The notes: generated from the sequence alone by a model not told the origin. A DNA stretch of 64,000 bases from Bifidobacterium goeldii (GCF_003951095.1 NZ_QXGL01000003.1:248001-312000), one strand, 5' to 3'. Shown: positions 35,541-45,843, counted from the stretch's first letter. Program-made: numbers and translations.

Positions 35541-36416
35541 ATGGGCGTTTTTACGAGTCGAGGCGCGCATGCGGCACGGTCACGCAACACTCGGTCGCAT
35601 GCGCGATTACGCGCGCGCATGCAGCAAAGCAGCGCGAACAGTACGGCTACCGTACCGCAACCAGTCCAAGGGACTGCCTCGGCACCAGTAACGATGCCAG
35701 CAACTACTACGATCATCGAGCCCGACAGTGCGCAGCAGGGTAGTGCACAGCAGGGTACGCAGCAAACTGATGGTACTGCATACACGCTGGCAGCACTGAT
35801 TGGTGTGCGCGCTGACGATGGGCTAGAGGAACGCACACGAGTTGCACGCGACCGGCCTCGCTGGCGATTCAAACCATTCCACGCGGTCATCGCTATCATG
35901 GCACTCACCTGCGCGCTCTGTGCCAGTCTCACTATGCTAATCCAGCAAGCAACGCGTTACGCTACAGTCAGATCGTCAGTGACTACATCCAGCGCCACGT
36001 CTGATCAGGCGGCAACAAGCAATGAATCACCAACAGACGCACGGTCAAATACACAGTCAGATACACAGTCTGATGCGCAGTCAGATACGCCTGCGGATAC
36101 TGGCATACCCGTAAATGAACCTGTGCCCAATGATCAAACGCCGTCAATACACGAGTCACCAAGCGACGCATCATCCAATAGTGATGCTCACAACACGAGC
36201 TCACCAACTACGCAGCCAGTTGACGAGCGCATTGACTTAAACACGGCAAATATTGCCCAGTTACAAGCCGTCAAAGGCATTGGGCCAGTTACAGCACAAC
36301 GCATTATTGACCATCGTACGAGCATCGGGCGGTTCACTAGCGTTGATCAACTACTCGACGTGAAAGGCATTGGCACAAAAACACTCGAAAAAATACGACC
36401 ATGGGTGCGTGTGTGA
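35541..36416 (+). CDS. comEA: ComEA-like DNA-binding competence protein
   Basis: A 291-residue membrane-anchored protein with a C-terminal pair of helix-hairpin-helix DNA-binding motifs (ANIAQLQAVKGIGPVTAQRI and VDQLLDVKGIGTKTLEKI). One membrane segment lies at about residues 115-140 (FHAVIAIMALTCALCASL). A long Ser/Gln/Thr-rich disordered linker (about 70 residues) follows, and the N-terminus is another disordered stretch. ComEA binds incoming DNA outside the membrane and passes it to ComEC. The start is uncertain: an ATG at 35541 is taken, but an ATG at 35388 is open too. Its stop overlaps the comEC start. Confidence 0.85.
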   Translation: MGVFTSRGAHAARSRNTRSHARLRARMQQSSANSTATVPQPVQGTASAPVTMPATTTIIEPDSAQQGSAQQGTQQTDGTAYTLAALIGVRADDGLEERTRVARDRPRWRFKPFHAVIAIMALTCALCASLTMLIQQATRYATVRSSVTTSSATSDQAATSNESPTDARSNTQSDTQSDAQSDTPADTGIPVNEPVPNDQTPSIHESPSDASSNSDAHNTSSPTTQPVDERIDLNTANIAQLQAVKGIGPVTAQRIIDHRTSIGRFTSVDQLLDVKGIGTKTLEKIRPWVRV

Positions 36417-38257
36417 TGAGCGCACAACACATCAACCAGTACGCGCATACAACGCATGAGCATCATGATTATGATGCGGCGCAATCATACGAGCGAGAGC
36501 AGGGGAGCTGCGATTGGCGGATGCTTCCCGTCGCTCTTGTTGTATGGGGCGTCAATCTTATCGTGTACCAACTGTGGAACGCATGGCAAGAGGCACCGTC
36601 AGGCGATGGTTATGAACCTCATATGGCCACTAGTGGTATCAGTCTTGGTGATAGTCGTACCATGATGCTGCTCATAGTGGCATTGGCGAGTTTGCTACTG
36701 GGCATAGCCGTGGGTATTGCGCTGCGCTGCCGAAGAAAACGCCAAGTTGCTGGCATACTGACAGTGTGTTGTATTGCTGCGATGATCTCGGCTGCAGCAA
36801 CGATTGCTGATACTACGATCCAATGGCATGATGCAGCAATGGCGTTAGCTCGCGATGGGCCACAGTATGTCAGCGCGATTGTGCACGTCACCTCGCCAAC
36901 AGTATCCGCATCCAAAAGAGACGCTGATTGCCAAGTGGATGGTGTTATTCGCACGATATTCGACGGCACTGTTGAACGTAGCGCGAACGGAGCTGTTCGA
37001 GTGTTCTTACAATCACCGCATTGCACGACATCGATCGCCACAGGCTCATACCAAGTCTCGGGCGAGCTAGCCACAGCTGAATATGGGAGCAAACCGTTAT
37101 GGCTGATCGCTGATGATAGGGGAGCGCTTCGCGAAGTAGCACCGCCGCGCATAACAGCGCATGCTGTTGCAATGATGCAACAAGCGATGTTTGCTGTGTG
37201 CGCGGATCTCTCCGACCAAGCGCGCATACTCGTACCAGGTTTAACCGTCGGAGTACTTGGTCAGGATATCGTATTGCAGGGCACGGCAGCTGCATCATCA
37301 GAGCCGTCAACGATTATGGACTCGCTTGACATCAATGCTACATATGCCGAACAGCTCGAAGATAGTTTCCGCCGCTCAGGCATCATGCATTTAATGGCAG
37401 TTTCCGGCGGGCATTTCATGATTTTGGCAGGATTCATCCGTCGTATGTGCGCACGAATGCTCACTCACCGTTGGATTACAGCCTTGGCGATGATCGCTGG
37501 CAATTGCGCTCTTGCAGCTATAGTGTTTCCCTCCGATTCAGTATTGCGCGCACTCAGTATGGGATGCCTATCAGCCATTTGCTTAGGACTTGGGCGGCGC
37601 AGCCAAACAGTAAGCGGATTGTGTTGGACCGTGATAGTGATGCTCATACTTACGCCAAGCATGGCACGCAGTTATGGATTCGCTCTATCATGCGCAGCCG
37701 TACTTGGCATTGCATTGATCGCCAGCCCGGTACAACACATGATTGCGATACTGCTGCCAGATACTGTGGCTGAAGCGACCGCCATGACTATTGCCGCACA
37801 GGTATTCACTTTGCCAATTCAAGTACTGATGGAACCGGAACTGCCAATATTGTCGATTCCTGCCAACGTGCTCGTTGCACCGTTCGTTGGTTTTGCGACA
37901 ATCGCAGGACTCATGGCGCTCGCCGTATCATGGCTGAGCCCAGACATCGGATATGCGCTGGCATGGATCGCCGGCTGCGGCACGCGTGTTATGGAACGCT
38001 GCGCGATATGGCTAGGCGGCAAACAATACGCTACCGTTCCTTGGGCGGGCGACCTGCCCGGCGTACTCCTTATTCTGCTGGTCGAAGGGGTAATCGCGGC
38101 CGGGGTAATGCTCTGTGTACGCGCTCTCGCACGCAGATCGACCCCTGATGCTGATTCTCCTTCTCCAGGCGCTCGCAAGTTCCCATTCCGCCCCCGCGAA
38201 CGCTTCGCCCTATGGCTCTCCGACACCAAACGCATGCTTGAAGAAGCATCCGAATAA
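36416..38257 (+). CDS. comEC: ComEC/Rec2 DNA-translocation channel
   Basis: A 613-residue polytopic protein of the ComEC/Rec2 family, which carries single-stranded DNA through the membrane in natural transformation. The competence-domain motif SGIMHLMAVSGGHFMILAG is present near residue 325, with about ten membrane helices. The C-terminal metallo-beta-lactamase domain present in many ComECs is absent, as in the shorter actinobacterial forms. Its start is inside the TGATG overlap with comEA. A 20-bp perfect hairpin (38311-38359) separates it from two minus-strand genes. Confidence 0.9.
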   Translation: MSAQHINQYAHTTHEHHDYDAAQSYEREQGSCDWRMLPVALVVWGVNLIVYQLWNAWQEAPSGDGYEPHMATSGISLGDSRTMMLLIVALASLLLGIAVGIALRCRRKRQVAGILTVCCIAAMISAAATIADTTIQWHDAAMALARDGPQYVSAIVHVTSPTVSASKRDADCQVDGVIRTIFDGTVERSANGAVRVFLQSPHCTTSIATGSYQVSGELATAEYGSKPLWLIADDRGALREVAPPRITAHAVAMMQQAMFAVCADLSDQARILVPGLTVGVLGQDIVLQGTAAASSEPSTIMDSLDINATYAEQLEDSFRRSGIMHLMAVSGGHFMILAGFIRRMCARMLTHRWITALAMIAGNCALAAIVFPSDSVLRALSMGCLSAICLGLGRRSQTVSGLCWTVIVMLILTPSMARSYGFALSCAAVLGIALIASPVQHMIAILLPDTVAEATAMTIAAQVFTLPIQVLMEPELPILSIPANVLVAPFVGFATIAGLMALAVSWLSPDIGYALAWIAGCGTRVMERCAIWLGGKQYATVPWAGDLPGVLLILLVEGVIAAGVMLCVRALARRSTPDADSPSPGARKFPFRPRERFALWLSDTKRMLEEASE

Positions 38258-38310
38258 GTGCCGAAGAGCACTGGCGTGACGATCGTGTCTTGCCTCTCGG
38301 GTCGTACAAT

Positions 38311-38359
38311 ACAGCATAAAAGCCAGATCCTATGGTTATGGATCTGGCTTTTATGCTGT
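38311..38359. terminator. bidirectional terminator between comEC and transglutaminase gene
   Basis: Twenty-base perfect arms ACAGCATAAAAGCCAGATCC and complement around 9 bases. A TTTT run lies in each arm, so it can end transcription from both convergent genes. Confidence 0.88.
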
Positions 38360-38413
38360 GCTTAAAGCAACGGTCGTAGGTGTCTTACTGGAGGGGAGTG
38401 AAGCACCTACCAC

Positions 38414-41149
38414 TCAGTACTGACCGGATTGGGAGGCGAGGGTCCAGCCGTCGTTGAAGGCGAAGTGGTCGGTCACCTCGGACTTGTCCTTGAGCTGGTA
38501 CTTGGTGCCTGCTGTATTGCCGTCGTCGTCCCATGTGGCGTCGATGACCAGCCATTTGCCGTCGATCTTCACGTAATTCCACGCATGCGACGTGCTATAG
38601 CCGGACACGGAACCGGACACCACGCGGGTGTCAAGTCCAGCCGCCTTGCCAAGCAGCTGATAAGCGTACGCGTAGGACATGCACACGCCCTTACCGCTGA
38701 CCATGCCGTACGGGCTCCACGCGTCCGGATACTGTTTCGATGCATCGATGCTGTCGAACGCGCTGGCGCTGTCGGTGCCACCGGACCTCTTGAAATTGAT
38801 GGCATCGTAATCGTAGGTCATCTGACCGGCGAGGAACTGCTCGATAGCGATGGCCTTGTCGCGGTCGGAACCCTGGAACTTCGAGACATTCGCGTTCACG
38901 AAGTCGGCCATCGTCTTCTGCCGCTGCTTGTAGTTATCCGGGTACTTCACCCACATCACGGTCTTATCGCCCTTCTTACGCACCGCGAAGGAGATACCGT
39001 CTGAATCGGTGCGCATGTACGGGTTCTGGTAGATGATCTCCGTCATCACATCATCCGTACTCACCTGATAGTCGTCGGTGGCGTACTTGGTGATGTCGAT
39101 GACCTCATGGCCGTTGAGAATGTTGTTTGCCAGATACTTGCCGTAATCGGTCGACGCGAAAATGAAATACGGAGATTGCTTCGTGTCTGAATCAATCTTC
39201 TTTGTGTCGTAACCGCTCCAGTCGGTATTGCCGGTCACCGCATTGACACGGTCGAGCACGCCACCGGCCTTCGGCAGTGATTCGAGTGCGGCCTGTTGAA
39301 TCTGCGGGAAGATCGCGTTCAGATCGCCCTCATAGTACAGGTGCCCGGTGTTCGTAATCTTCGTGCCGGGAGCCGAAACCAGGAAGTTCCAGCTCGCATT
39401 GCCGGTCTTGTTGATCTCGCTGAACGTGCTGGGAATCGTCGCAGTCGAGCCGTTGGCCATCGTCACGAACGTGTAGACGTACTGTTCCATATCCTCTTCG
39501 AGGGTGTTGTCTTCGCCGAAGACGCCCTTCGAATTGTAGATCCACTGGCGATGCTGCGTCTGGTTGGCCGGGCCGATCGGAATCGACGGCACGATGTCGT
39601 TCGCGTCGACCGCACGCCAACGGCTCTCATGGCCTTCCGCATCCACGCCGGAGACCACAAAGTACAGTTTGCCAGCCGAATCCGGATTGTATGAGCCGCC
39701 GGCCTGTTCCAGCACGTCCACGCAATAGTCTCTTGTGCTGCCTGTGCATGCGTCGATATAGTCCTGATCCTCTACTGCCAGCGAATGGAACGCCTCGTTT
39801 TGCGAGTACGTGGTCTCCGGCTGGTTGTCGAGCAGCTTGCTGCTTTTGACCTCGTCGTAATCCTTCGAGAGCAGTTGGGTCGTCTTGGACGAGCCGATCT
39901 TCGTGATCTCGGTGCGCTCCTCGGAGAAGTTGTCGTCGCCCGGCTGGCCGATCTGCGGCAGCACGATGTACGTGTACACGTTGTACGATTTCGCGCCCTC
40001 GAGTTTGTTCCACGAGATGTCGACGCCGCCCTCCGAATTGACGACGGGTGTGATGCCGCTCACCGGATCAAGCTGCTGGACGCCGGTCGGATTGGCAACC
40101 TTGAAGAACTGGACGATCGGCTTGGTGAGCTTCTTACCGTCGGAACCCATGTACTGCACGTAGTAGTAGCCGTCGGACGGCAGGAAGCCGAGATCCTTGC
40201 TGATGCTGTCCCCATACTGCATGTATTCGGGGATGTCCATCGAGCCGCTGATGTCAATGGTGCCGTTGTCATCGTCGCCATCGGATGGGGTGAACGCGAA
40301 CGCGCTGGTCGGAATCGGCACTGACAGCGAGGCATCCTGATAGATCTTCGCGCAGTCGTACACCGTCATGTCAGCGTTCTTGAGCTTGGACACCAAGAAG
40401 CTGTCGGGCTCGACCGTCACCTTGCCTTTGAGGTAGATGCGGAACTCATGGTAGATGTCGACGGAGATCGGGTCCTTGAGATCGTATTTAGACGCCGGCA
40501 ATGCGCTGCCGTACGCCTGCTCGGCGGTGGGCAGGTCCGTGTTCGACGCGGTGGAGTCCTTGCCGGTCAGCTTTACGACCGCGAAGGCGCAGCCGGCTAC
40601 CAGAGCCACTGCGGCGATGGCGGCGATGAGAATCACCCACCAGCGCGGACGATGTTTGCCGGTGCTGTGCTTGCGGTGATCATGCCCGGCGACGTTCGGG
40701 TTCTGTTGCGGATATGGTTGCTGCGGATTGTATTGCGGATAAGGCTGACCCTGTTGGGGGTACGGCTGCTGTGATTGCGGAGCCTGCTGCGGATAGGAAG
40801 GCCATGATTGCGGCTGCGCGCCATACGGCTGTCCGGCATACGGCTGCGCTTGGTATGGCGGTTGCGCTTGCCCAGGGTATGGCTGCCCGGCATACGGCTG
40901 ACCGGGGTATGGTTGCTGACTTGGATACGCCTGTTGCGGCTGACCGGGGTACGCCTGCTGCGGATACCCCTGCGGCGGATACGGCATGGGTTGCGACTGG
41001 GCTGGCACGGGTTGCGTAGTGGGTTGCGCGGTAGGTTGTTCCGTGCTGTTCGTTGCGCCGGTCGGCTCGTTCTCCCTCGGCTGACTTTGCGGTGTTTTCT
41101 CGGCAGACGTATCCGCCGGCTCGTCGCCCGGTTGCTCGTAGTGCGTCAT
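38414..41149 (-). CDS. membrane-anchored transglutaminase-like protein with Pro/Gln/Tyr-rich N-terminus
   Basis: A 911-residue protein in four parts. (1) Residues 1-158: low-complexity, with repeated Gln-Pro-Tyr and Tyr-Pro-Gly-Gln units, probably cytoplasmic and unstructured. (2) A single membrane helix at about 170-193. (3) About 600 extracellular residues with fibronectin-like segments (GGVDISWNKLEGAKSYNVYT). (4) A transglutaminase-core domain at the C-terminus with triad Cys823 in GKGVCMSYA, His855 in SHAWNYV, and Asp870 in VIDATWDD. The ATG follows GGAAGGGAACACAGCA. The paralogue starting at 43991 is upstream on the same strand, and the two are probably one operon. Such domains act as peptidases or cross-linkers; the substrate is unknown. 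Confidence 0.85.
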   Translation of the reverse strand: MTHYEQPGDEPADTSAEKTPQSQPRENEPTGATNSTEQPTAQPTTQPVPAQSQPMPYPPQGYPQQAYPGQPQQAYPSQQPYPGQPYAGQPYPGQAQPPYQAQPYAGQPYGAQPQSWPSYPQQAPQSQQPYPQQGQPYPQYNPQQPYPQQNPNVAGHDHRKHSTGKHRPRWWVILIAAIAAVALVAGCAFAVVKLTGKDSTASNTDLPTAEQAYGSALPASKYDLKDPISVDIYHEFRIYLKGKVTVEPDSFLVSKLKNADMTVYDCAKIYQDASLSVPIPTSAFAFTPSDGDDDNGTIDISGSMDIPEYMQYGDSISKDLGFLPSDGYYYVQYMGSDGKKLTKPIVQFFKVANPTGVQQLDPVSGITPVVNSEGGVDISWNKLEGAKSYNVYTYIVLPQIGQPGDDNFSEERTEITKIGSSKTTQLLSKDYDEVKSSKLLDNQPETTYSQNEAFHSLAVEDQDYIDACTGSTRDYCVDVLEQAGGSYNPDSAGKLYFVVSGVDAEGHESRWRAVDANDIVPSIPIGPANQTQHRQWIYNSKGVFGEDNTLEEDMEQYVYTFVTMANGSTATIPSTFSEINKTGNASWNFLVSAPGTKITNTGHLYYEGDLNAIFPQIQQAALESLPKAGGVLDRVNAVTGNTDWSGYDTKKIDSDTKQSPYFIFASTDYGKYLANNILNGHEVIDITKYATDDYQVSTDDVMTEIIYQNPYMRTDSDGISFAVRKKGDKTVMWVKYPDNYKQRQKTMADFVNANVSKFQGSDRDKAIAIEQFLAGQMTYDYDAINFKRSGGTDSASAFDSIDASKQYPDAWSPYGMVSGKGVCMSYAYAYQLLGKAAGLDTRVVSGSVSGYSTSHAWNYVKIDGKWLVIDATWDDDGNTAGTKYQLKDKSEVTDHFAFNDGWTLASQSGQY

Positions 41150-41210
41150 TGCTGTGTTCCCTTCCATTGGCGCCTATGCGTTGGTTCTGATGATATCGGC
41201 ATTTTCGTCG

Positions 41211-43991
41211 CTAATACTTCTCGGTTTCCGAATCAAGCGTCCAGCCGTTCCAAGCCGCGAAGTGGTCGGTCACGTCGGCCGGCTTCTTGAGTTGATACTT
41301 GGTACCCGCATCCGCGCCTTCGTCATCCCACGTGGCGTCGATGAGCAGCCACTGACCGTCGATCTTCACATAGTTCCACGCGTGACCTGATTTCGCGTTG
41401 CTCACGTAGCCGCTGACCACGCGGGTATCAAGCCCAGCAGCTTTGGCAAGCGCCTGATAGCCGTAGGCGTACGACATGCACACGCCCTTGCCGTTCACCA
41501 TACCGATCGAGCTCCACGCATCCGCGTATGTGGACGTTGCATTCATCTTCTCGAACGTGTTGCCGGCATCTTTCCCAGTGGCGGCATACGCTTCGGAATC
41601 GTATTCCATCACTCGTGCGAGGAAACGCTCGATGGCGATGGCCTTGTCGCGATCCGAGCCTTGGAACTGCGAGACATTGGCGTTCACGAAGTCAGCAAGC
41701 CGCTGCTGGCGTTCGCGATAATCGTCAGGGTATTTGACCCACAGCACGGTTTTCTCGCCGACCTTGCGCTTCGTATAGTCGAATGCGTCGCTGGTGACGG
41801 CCAGATATGGATTCTGGTAGCGCAGCTCGCTGATCACGGCTCTGGTGTCCATTTCCCATTCGGGATAGTCGGAGATGTCGATGACCTCGTGGCCGTTGAG
41901 GATGTTGTTGGCGAGATACGTGCCGAATTTGCTCGATGCAAACGTGAAGTATGGCGACTCTTTGTCATCCGAGTCGATCTTCTTCTTGTCGTAACCACTC
42001 CAATCGACTTTGCCTACGTCGGTGAGCCGGTCGAGCAGGCCGCCTGCCTTCGGCAGCGCTGCAATCGCCTCCTGCTTGATGCTCTCAAGTGCAGTGTTCA
42101 AGTCACCCGTGTAGTAGAGAGTGCCGGAAGCTTCGAGCGCGGTGCCGGGAGCCCGGTACTGGAACGACCATGAGTGTTCGTTACCGTTGGCATTCGGCGT
42201 CAGATTGCTGAATTCGCTGACGATAGGCACGGTGGCACCGTTGGCCATCGTCACAAATGTGTAGACATACTCTTGCATACTTTCAACGAGTGAGTTTTCC
42301 TCACCGAAGATGCCGCGCTCGCCGTACATCCACTGTTCGGTCGTCGCACCGTTTGCGATATTCAGCGGGATTGATGGCACGAGATCGCTCGCATCGTATG
42401 CGTACCAGCAGCCTTCATGACCGTTCTCGTCCACGGCTGTGACTGCGAAATACAATCGGCCGGCCGAATCGGCGTGCCATACGCCGCCGGTGCGTGTCAT
42501 CAGTTCGGCGCAAGCGTCGCTGTCGCTGGTGGGGCAGATATGTTCGATCTGATCCTGGTTTTCGGTGGCCAATTCTCGGAACACGTCGTTCTGTGACGTT
42601 ATGCGTATGCCTGTAGCGTTACCGTAGTCGTAGTTGGAGGTGGCTTCGATGGTGTCGTAGTCGTCAGACAGTAGCTGTGTAGTCTTCGATGTGCCGATCT
42701 TCGTGATGGTGCCGCGTTCTGGGCGGTAGTAGGAGCCGCCCTCCTTGCCGGCTTGCGGGGTGATGATATACGCGTACACGTTGTACGACTTCGCGCCGTC
42801 TACTTTGCTCCATGAGATGTCGACGCCGCCGTTGTCGTTGACGACCGCGTTGACGTCGGGGGCGCTTGACAGTCGTTCGACGTTGTCGTCGGTGTCGTCC
42901 TCGCCGATCACCTTGAAGAACTGGACGATCGGCTTGGCGAGCTTTTTGCCGTCGGAGCCCATGTACTGCACGTAGTAGTAGCCGTCGGACGGCAGGAAGC
43001 CGGTGTCGCTGATGACTGAGTCGTCGTCATGCAATTCCTTGGGGAGCGGCATGAGACCTCTGATATCGACAGTGCCGTTGCTCTTGCTTTCATCGTATGC
43101 CGAATTGGGGAACGCGCTGGTTGGTATCGGCACGCTCAGTGCCACGTCTTGATAGACGCGCGCGCAGTCCTTGACGTCCATTTGCGCGCCTTTGAGCACG
43201 AAGCTTGTCGCATCGGAGTAGGTGGCCTTGGCTGGTCCGGACAGTTTGATCTTGAATCGGTAATTAGTTTTTACAACAATTGGATCACGCAAATCGTATT
43301 TGCTGGCCGGCAGTGCGGAGCCGTATACCGTTTCGCGGCTGACGGGTAATTCAGTGGTCTCGTTTGGCTGCATCAAGCGGACAAGGAAGAACCATGCGCC
43401 CACGATGGCGATGGTGATGAATACTGCCACGAGCGTGACCCACAATGCGATGGTGCGACGGTGTACGCGGCGCGTGCGATGTGAGGAGCGGCTCTGCGAA
43501 GGCTGATTATTCGGCGACGCCGGCATATGGTATGGGGGTTGCCCGGCCGGCGGATAGGTTCCGAAAGGTGATTGTTGCGGTTGCTGGGGGCTTTGAGGAT
43601 GCGGTGACGTTGATGCAAAAGGTTGTTGTGGTGCCGATTGTGGCACTTGCGGTGTGGGCACTGGCGGATAGGGCTGTGCAGTGGATTGTGGCGCGTATGG
43701 GTAGGGCTGTTGTGCCGGATATGGGGATTGTGCTGGGGGTTGTGGATACGCGGAGTGTGCCGGTTGCGTCGGCTGCACTGGTTGCTGAGCGGACGGGGGA
43801 TATGACGTAGGATATGCGGCTGGCTGCTGACCATATGGTGATGGGTAGGCATACTGCTGTGGGGGATGACTGTAATAGTCGGGTTGCGGTGCACTGGGCT
43901 GTGCGGTGGGCTGCTCGCTATCATCGGTACTTTGTGACAACGTTTGCATTTTTTCTGGCTGTAGTGGTGCGCCGTCGTACTGTTCTGACAT
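41211..43991 (-). CDS. membrane-anchored transglutaminase-like protein, paralogue
   Basis: A 926-residue paralogue of the gene at 38414, in the same order: Pro/Gln/Tyr/Ser-rich N-terminus to residue ~165, a basic patch (HRTRRVHRRT), membrane helix at ~181-204, extracellular region with a fibronectin-like strand (GGVDISWSKVDGAKSYNVYA), and C-terminal transglutaminase core (Cys838, His870, Asp885). The two share most motifs, but the Pro-rich regions and spacers differ, so the duplication is not recent. It begins with AAAGGGG 6 bases before the ATG. A 61-base gap separates it from the downstream paralogue. Confidence 0.85.
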   Translation of the reverse strand: MSEQYDGAPLQPEKMQTLSQSTDDSEQPTAQPSAPQPDYYSHPPQQYAYPSPYGQQPAAYPTSYPPSAQQPVQPTQPAHSAYPQPPAQSPYPAQQPYPYAPQSTAQPYPPVPTPQVPQSAPQQPFASTSPHPQSPQQPQQSPFGTYPPAGQPPYHMPASPNNQPSQSRSSHRTRRVHRRTIALWVTLVAVFITIAIVGAWFFLVRLMQPNETTELPVSRETVYGSALPASKYDLRDPIVVKTNYRFKIKLSGPAKATYSDATSFVLKGAQMDVKDCARVYQDVALSVPIPTSAFPNSAYDESKSNGTVDIRGLMPLPKELHDDDSVISDTGFLPSDGYYYVQYMGSDGKKLAKPIVQFFKVIGEDDTDDNVERLSSAPDVNAVVNDNGGVDISWSKVDGAKSYNVYAYIITPQAGKEGGSYYRPERGTITKIGTSKTTQLLSDDYDTIEATSNYDYGNATGIRITSQNDVFRELATENQDQIEHICPTSDSDACAELMTRTGGVWHADSAGRLYFAVTAVDENGHEGCWYAYDASDLVPSIPLNIANGATTEQWMYGERGIFGEENSLVESMQEYVYTFVTMANGATVPIVSEFSNLTPNANGNEHSWSFQYRAPGTALEASGTLYYTGDLNTALESIKQEAIAALPKAGGLLDRLTDVGKVDWSGYDKKKIDSDDKESPYFTFASSKFGTYLANNILNGHEVIDISDYPEWEMDTRAVISELRYQNPYLAVTSDAFDYTKRKVGEKTVLWVKYPDDYRERQQRLADFVNANVSQFQGSDRDKAIAIERFLARVMEYDSEAYAATGKDAGNTFEKMNATSTYADAWSSIGMVNGKGVCMSYAYGYQALAKAAGLDTRVVSGYVSNAKSGHAWNYVKIDGQWLLIDATWDDEGADAGTKYQLKKPADVTDHFAAWNGWTLDSETEKY

Positions 43992-44131
43992 GAAACCCCT
44001 TTGTTCGGAAATTCACCCTTCTGTATATATCCTACGTGGCACTCACGTCACAGCCAAGGGGGTGCTTGCAATTCGGGTGTAATAATCAAGTTAATCAATG
44101 CTTGTCCAGCGATATGTGGACATTGGGGAGC

Positions 44132-45112
44132 ATGGCAAACAGGGCAGTGGCGAATTCGCCGTTCATCATCGTGTTCGGAGGCGACCCATACCTCAATGAT
44201 CAGACGGCACGTGATCTGCGGCATCACGCCCTGAACAAACACCCTGACGCGGAAGACATCGAACTCGATGCAGGTTCGATCGACCGCTATGACTTCGACG
44301 AAGCAGTGAGCCCCTCGCTGCTCGCTGATACCGCCATCGTCACCATCACCAATCTGCAGAACGCTGATGAACGCCTCAGTGAGACGATGATCAGCTACTG
44401 CAAGCAGGCATGCGCTGATCCACAGTCCGCAAGCGTTGTCATCTGCCGGCACGAAGGCGGCGTCAAAGGCAAACGACTCGTCGACCAGCTTGTCAAAACA
44501 GGAGCAAGCAAACAAGAAGTCCCTGATCTGAAAAAACCAGACGCAAAACTCAACTTCGTCATGCAACGTTTCGAACGCGAAGGTCGCCGTGTTGACCCCA
44601 TGGCCGCACAGCAGTTAGTTGCCGTGCTGGGCGAGCGCACTGGCGAACTCGCTGCAATGTGCGCGCAGTTGTGTTTTGATTCCGACGACGATCCAATGCC
44701 ACTCGAACGCGTCAACCAGTATTTAACTGCTAACCCGCAGGTTACTGGTTTTGCTGTAGCTGATAAAGCTATTGCCGGGCGCACTGCCGAAGCAATTATC
44801 GATATGCGCGCAGCCGTTGAACAGGGAACTGACCCGATCGCGCTCATAGGCGCGCTCGCTATGAAATTGCGCACGCTCGCAAAAGCATCAGCTGTACAAG
44901 CAGGTATCATCACACAAGCGCAAGCAAAAACTAATCCGTGGGTGCTGAAAAACGCGACACGGCAACTGTCCGGATGGACCTCAGACGGGCTCGGTCGATG
45001 CATTCGCTCACTCGCTTGGGCAGACGAACAAAGCAAAACCAACGGTGGCGATCCCGTGTACGCGTTGGAACGTTCGATTGAAATGATCAGCAACAAAGGG
45101 CGGCAAGCATGA
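44132..45112 (+). CDS. holA: DNA polymerase III delta subunit
   Basis: Clamp-loader delta subunit, 326 residues. Marks are the N-terminal SPFIIVFGGDPYLNDQTARD (Walker A-related remnant), GGVKGKRLVDQLVKTG, and C-terminal QLSGWTSDGLGRCIRSLAWAD. In many bacteria holA follows comEA-comEC; here two large minus-strand genes separate them. The start is not certain: the ATG at 44132 has GGGGAG only one base away; an ATG at 44114 is in frame. A 4-base overlap leads into tsaE. Confidence 0.9.
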   Translation: MANRAVANSPFIIVFGGDPYLNDQTARDLRHHALNKHPDAEDIELDAGSIDRYDFDEAVSPSLLADTAIVTITNLQNADERLSETMISYCKQACADPQSASVVICRHEGGVKGKRLVDQLVKTGASKQEVPDLKKPDAKLNFVMQRFEREGRRVDPMAAQQLVAVLGERTGELAAMCAQLCFDSDDDPMPLERVNQYLTANPQVTGFAVADKAIAGRTAEAIIDMRAAVEQGTDPIALIGALAMKLRTLAKASAVQAGIITQAQAKTNPWVLKNATRQLSGWTSDGLGRCIRSLAWADEQSKTNGGDPVYALERSIEMISNKGRQA

Positions 45113-45147
45113 CGGCAGCAGGAACAACACCAGCAGGAGCAACCAAT

Positions 45148-45714
45148 ATGAGTTCGAGTCTCACCATCGAAGTGCCCACCGGTGACGATATGCGCGCACT
45201 GGGCAAGCGCGTTGCGCGCGCCGTGCATGGCGGTGATGTACTGCTCCTATCAGGCCCACTCGGTGCTGGCAAAACCACGTTCGCGCAAGGATTTGGCGAA
45301 GGCCTACACATTGGTGAGCCGATCGTTTCGCCGACATTCACGATTGCGCGTGAACTCAACGGTCATTTTGCGAATGGTACCCCAGCGCATTTGGTGCACG
45401 TTGACGCATACCGTTTAGGCGGCTCCGACTATGCGCCTGGGCAGGCAGCCGTTGATCGCCTACTTGATGAGCTCGAATCGTTAGGTCTTGATGAAGAGCT
45501 TGAAGATACTGACGATGACACAGTCATTCTTATGGAATGGGGCGAGCAGATGATCGCTGCGCTCGCGCCAGAACGCTTAGAAATTCGCATTGCGCGCCCG
45601 CTTGAAACAACTGAACGCGCCACGGTTGATGCTGATGCTGAGCTCACTGGCGATGGTATGCGTATCGTGACATTCACGCCGGTTGGCGCGCGTTGGAGCG
45701 ACTTTACGCTCTAA
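45148..45714 (+). CDS. tsaE: tRNA threonylcarbamoyladenosine biosynthesis ATPase TsaE
   Basis: P-loop ATPase that supports t6A synthesis on tRNAs reading ANN codons, with TsaB and TsaD. Walker A is GPLGAGKTTFAQG and the family's PTFTIARELNG loop and EWGEQM motif follow. About 188 residues from the ATG at 45148, which has AGGAG 8 bases before it. An earlier ATG (45109) overlaps the holA stop by 4 bases and is also possible. An inserted acidic stretch (LDEELEDTDDDT) lies in the middle. Confidence 0.93.
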   Translation: MSSSLTIEVPTGDDMRALGKRVARAVHGGDVLLLSGPLGAGKTTFAQGFGEGLHIGEPIVSPTFTIARELNGHFANGTPAHLVHVDAYRLGGSDYAPGQAAVDRLLDELESLGLDEELEDTDDDTVILMEWGEQMIAALAPERLEIRIARPLETTERATVDADAELTGDGMRIVTFTPVGARWSDFTL

Positions 45715-45843
45715 CACCCTCGCATTGCTTGATTACTCAGTGCTGATTGTTGCGTTGGTTGCGCGTCAGTATCGCCGGCATCGTCTTGCCGGGGTCGGTG
45801 TACACTCGCTAAAGGTTTTGAGCGAAATCGGCAGGGAGGATCA

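Noticed and set aside
40714..41290. Plus-strand frames opposite the Pro/Gln/Tyr-rich arm
   Set aside because: Repetitive coding of Pro/Gln/Tyr units creates open reverse frames rich in Leu/Arg; no start site or domain supports them.
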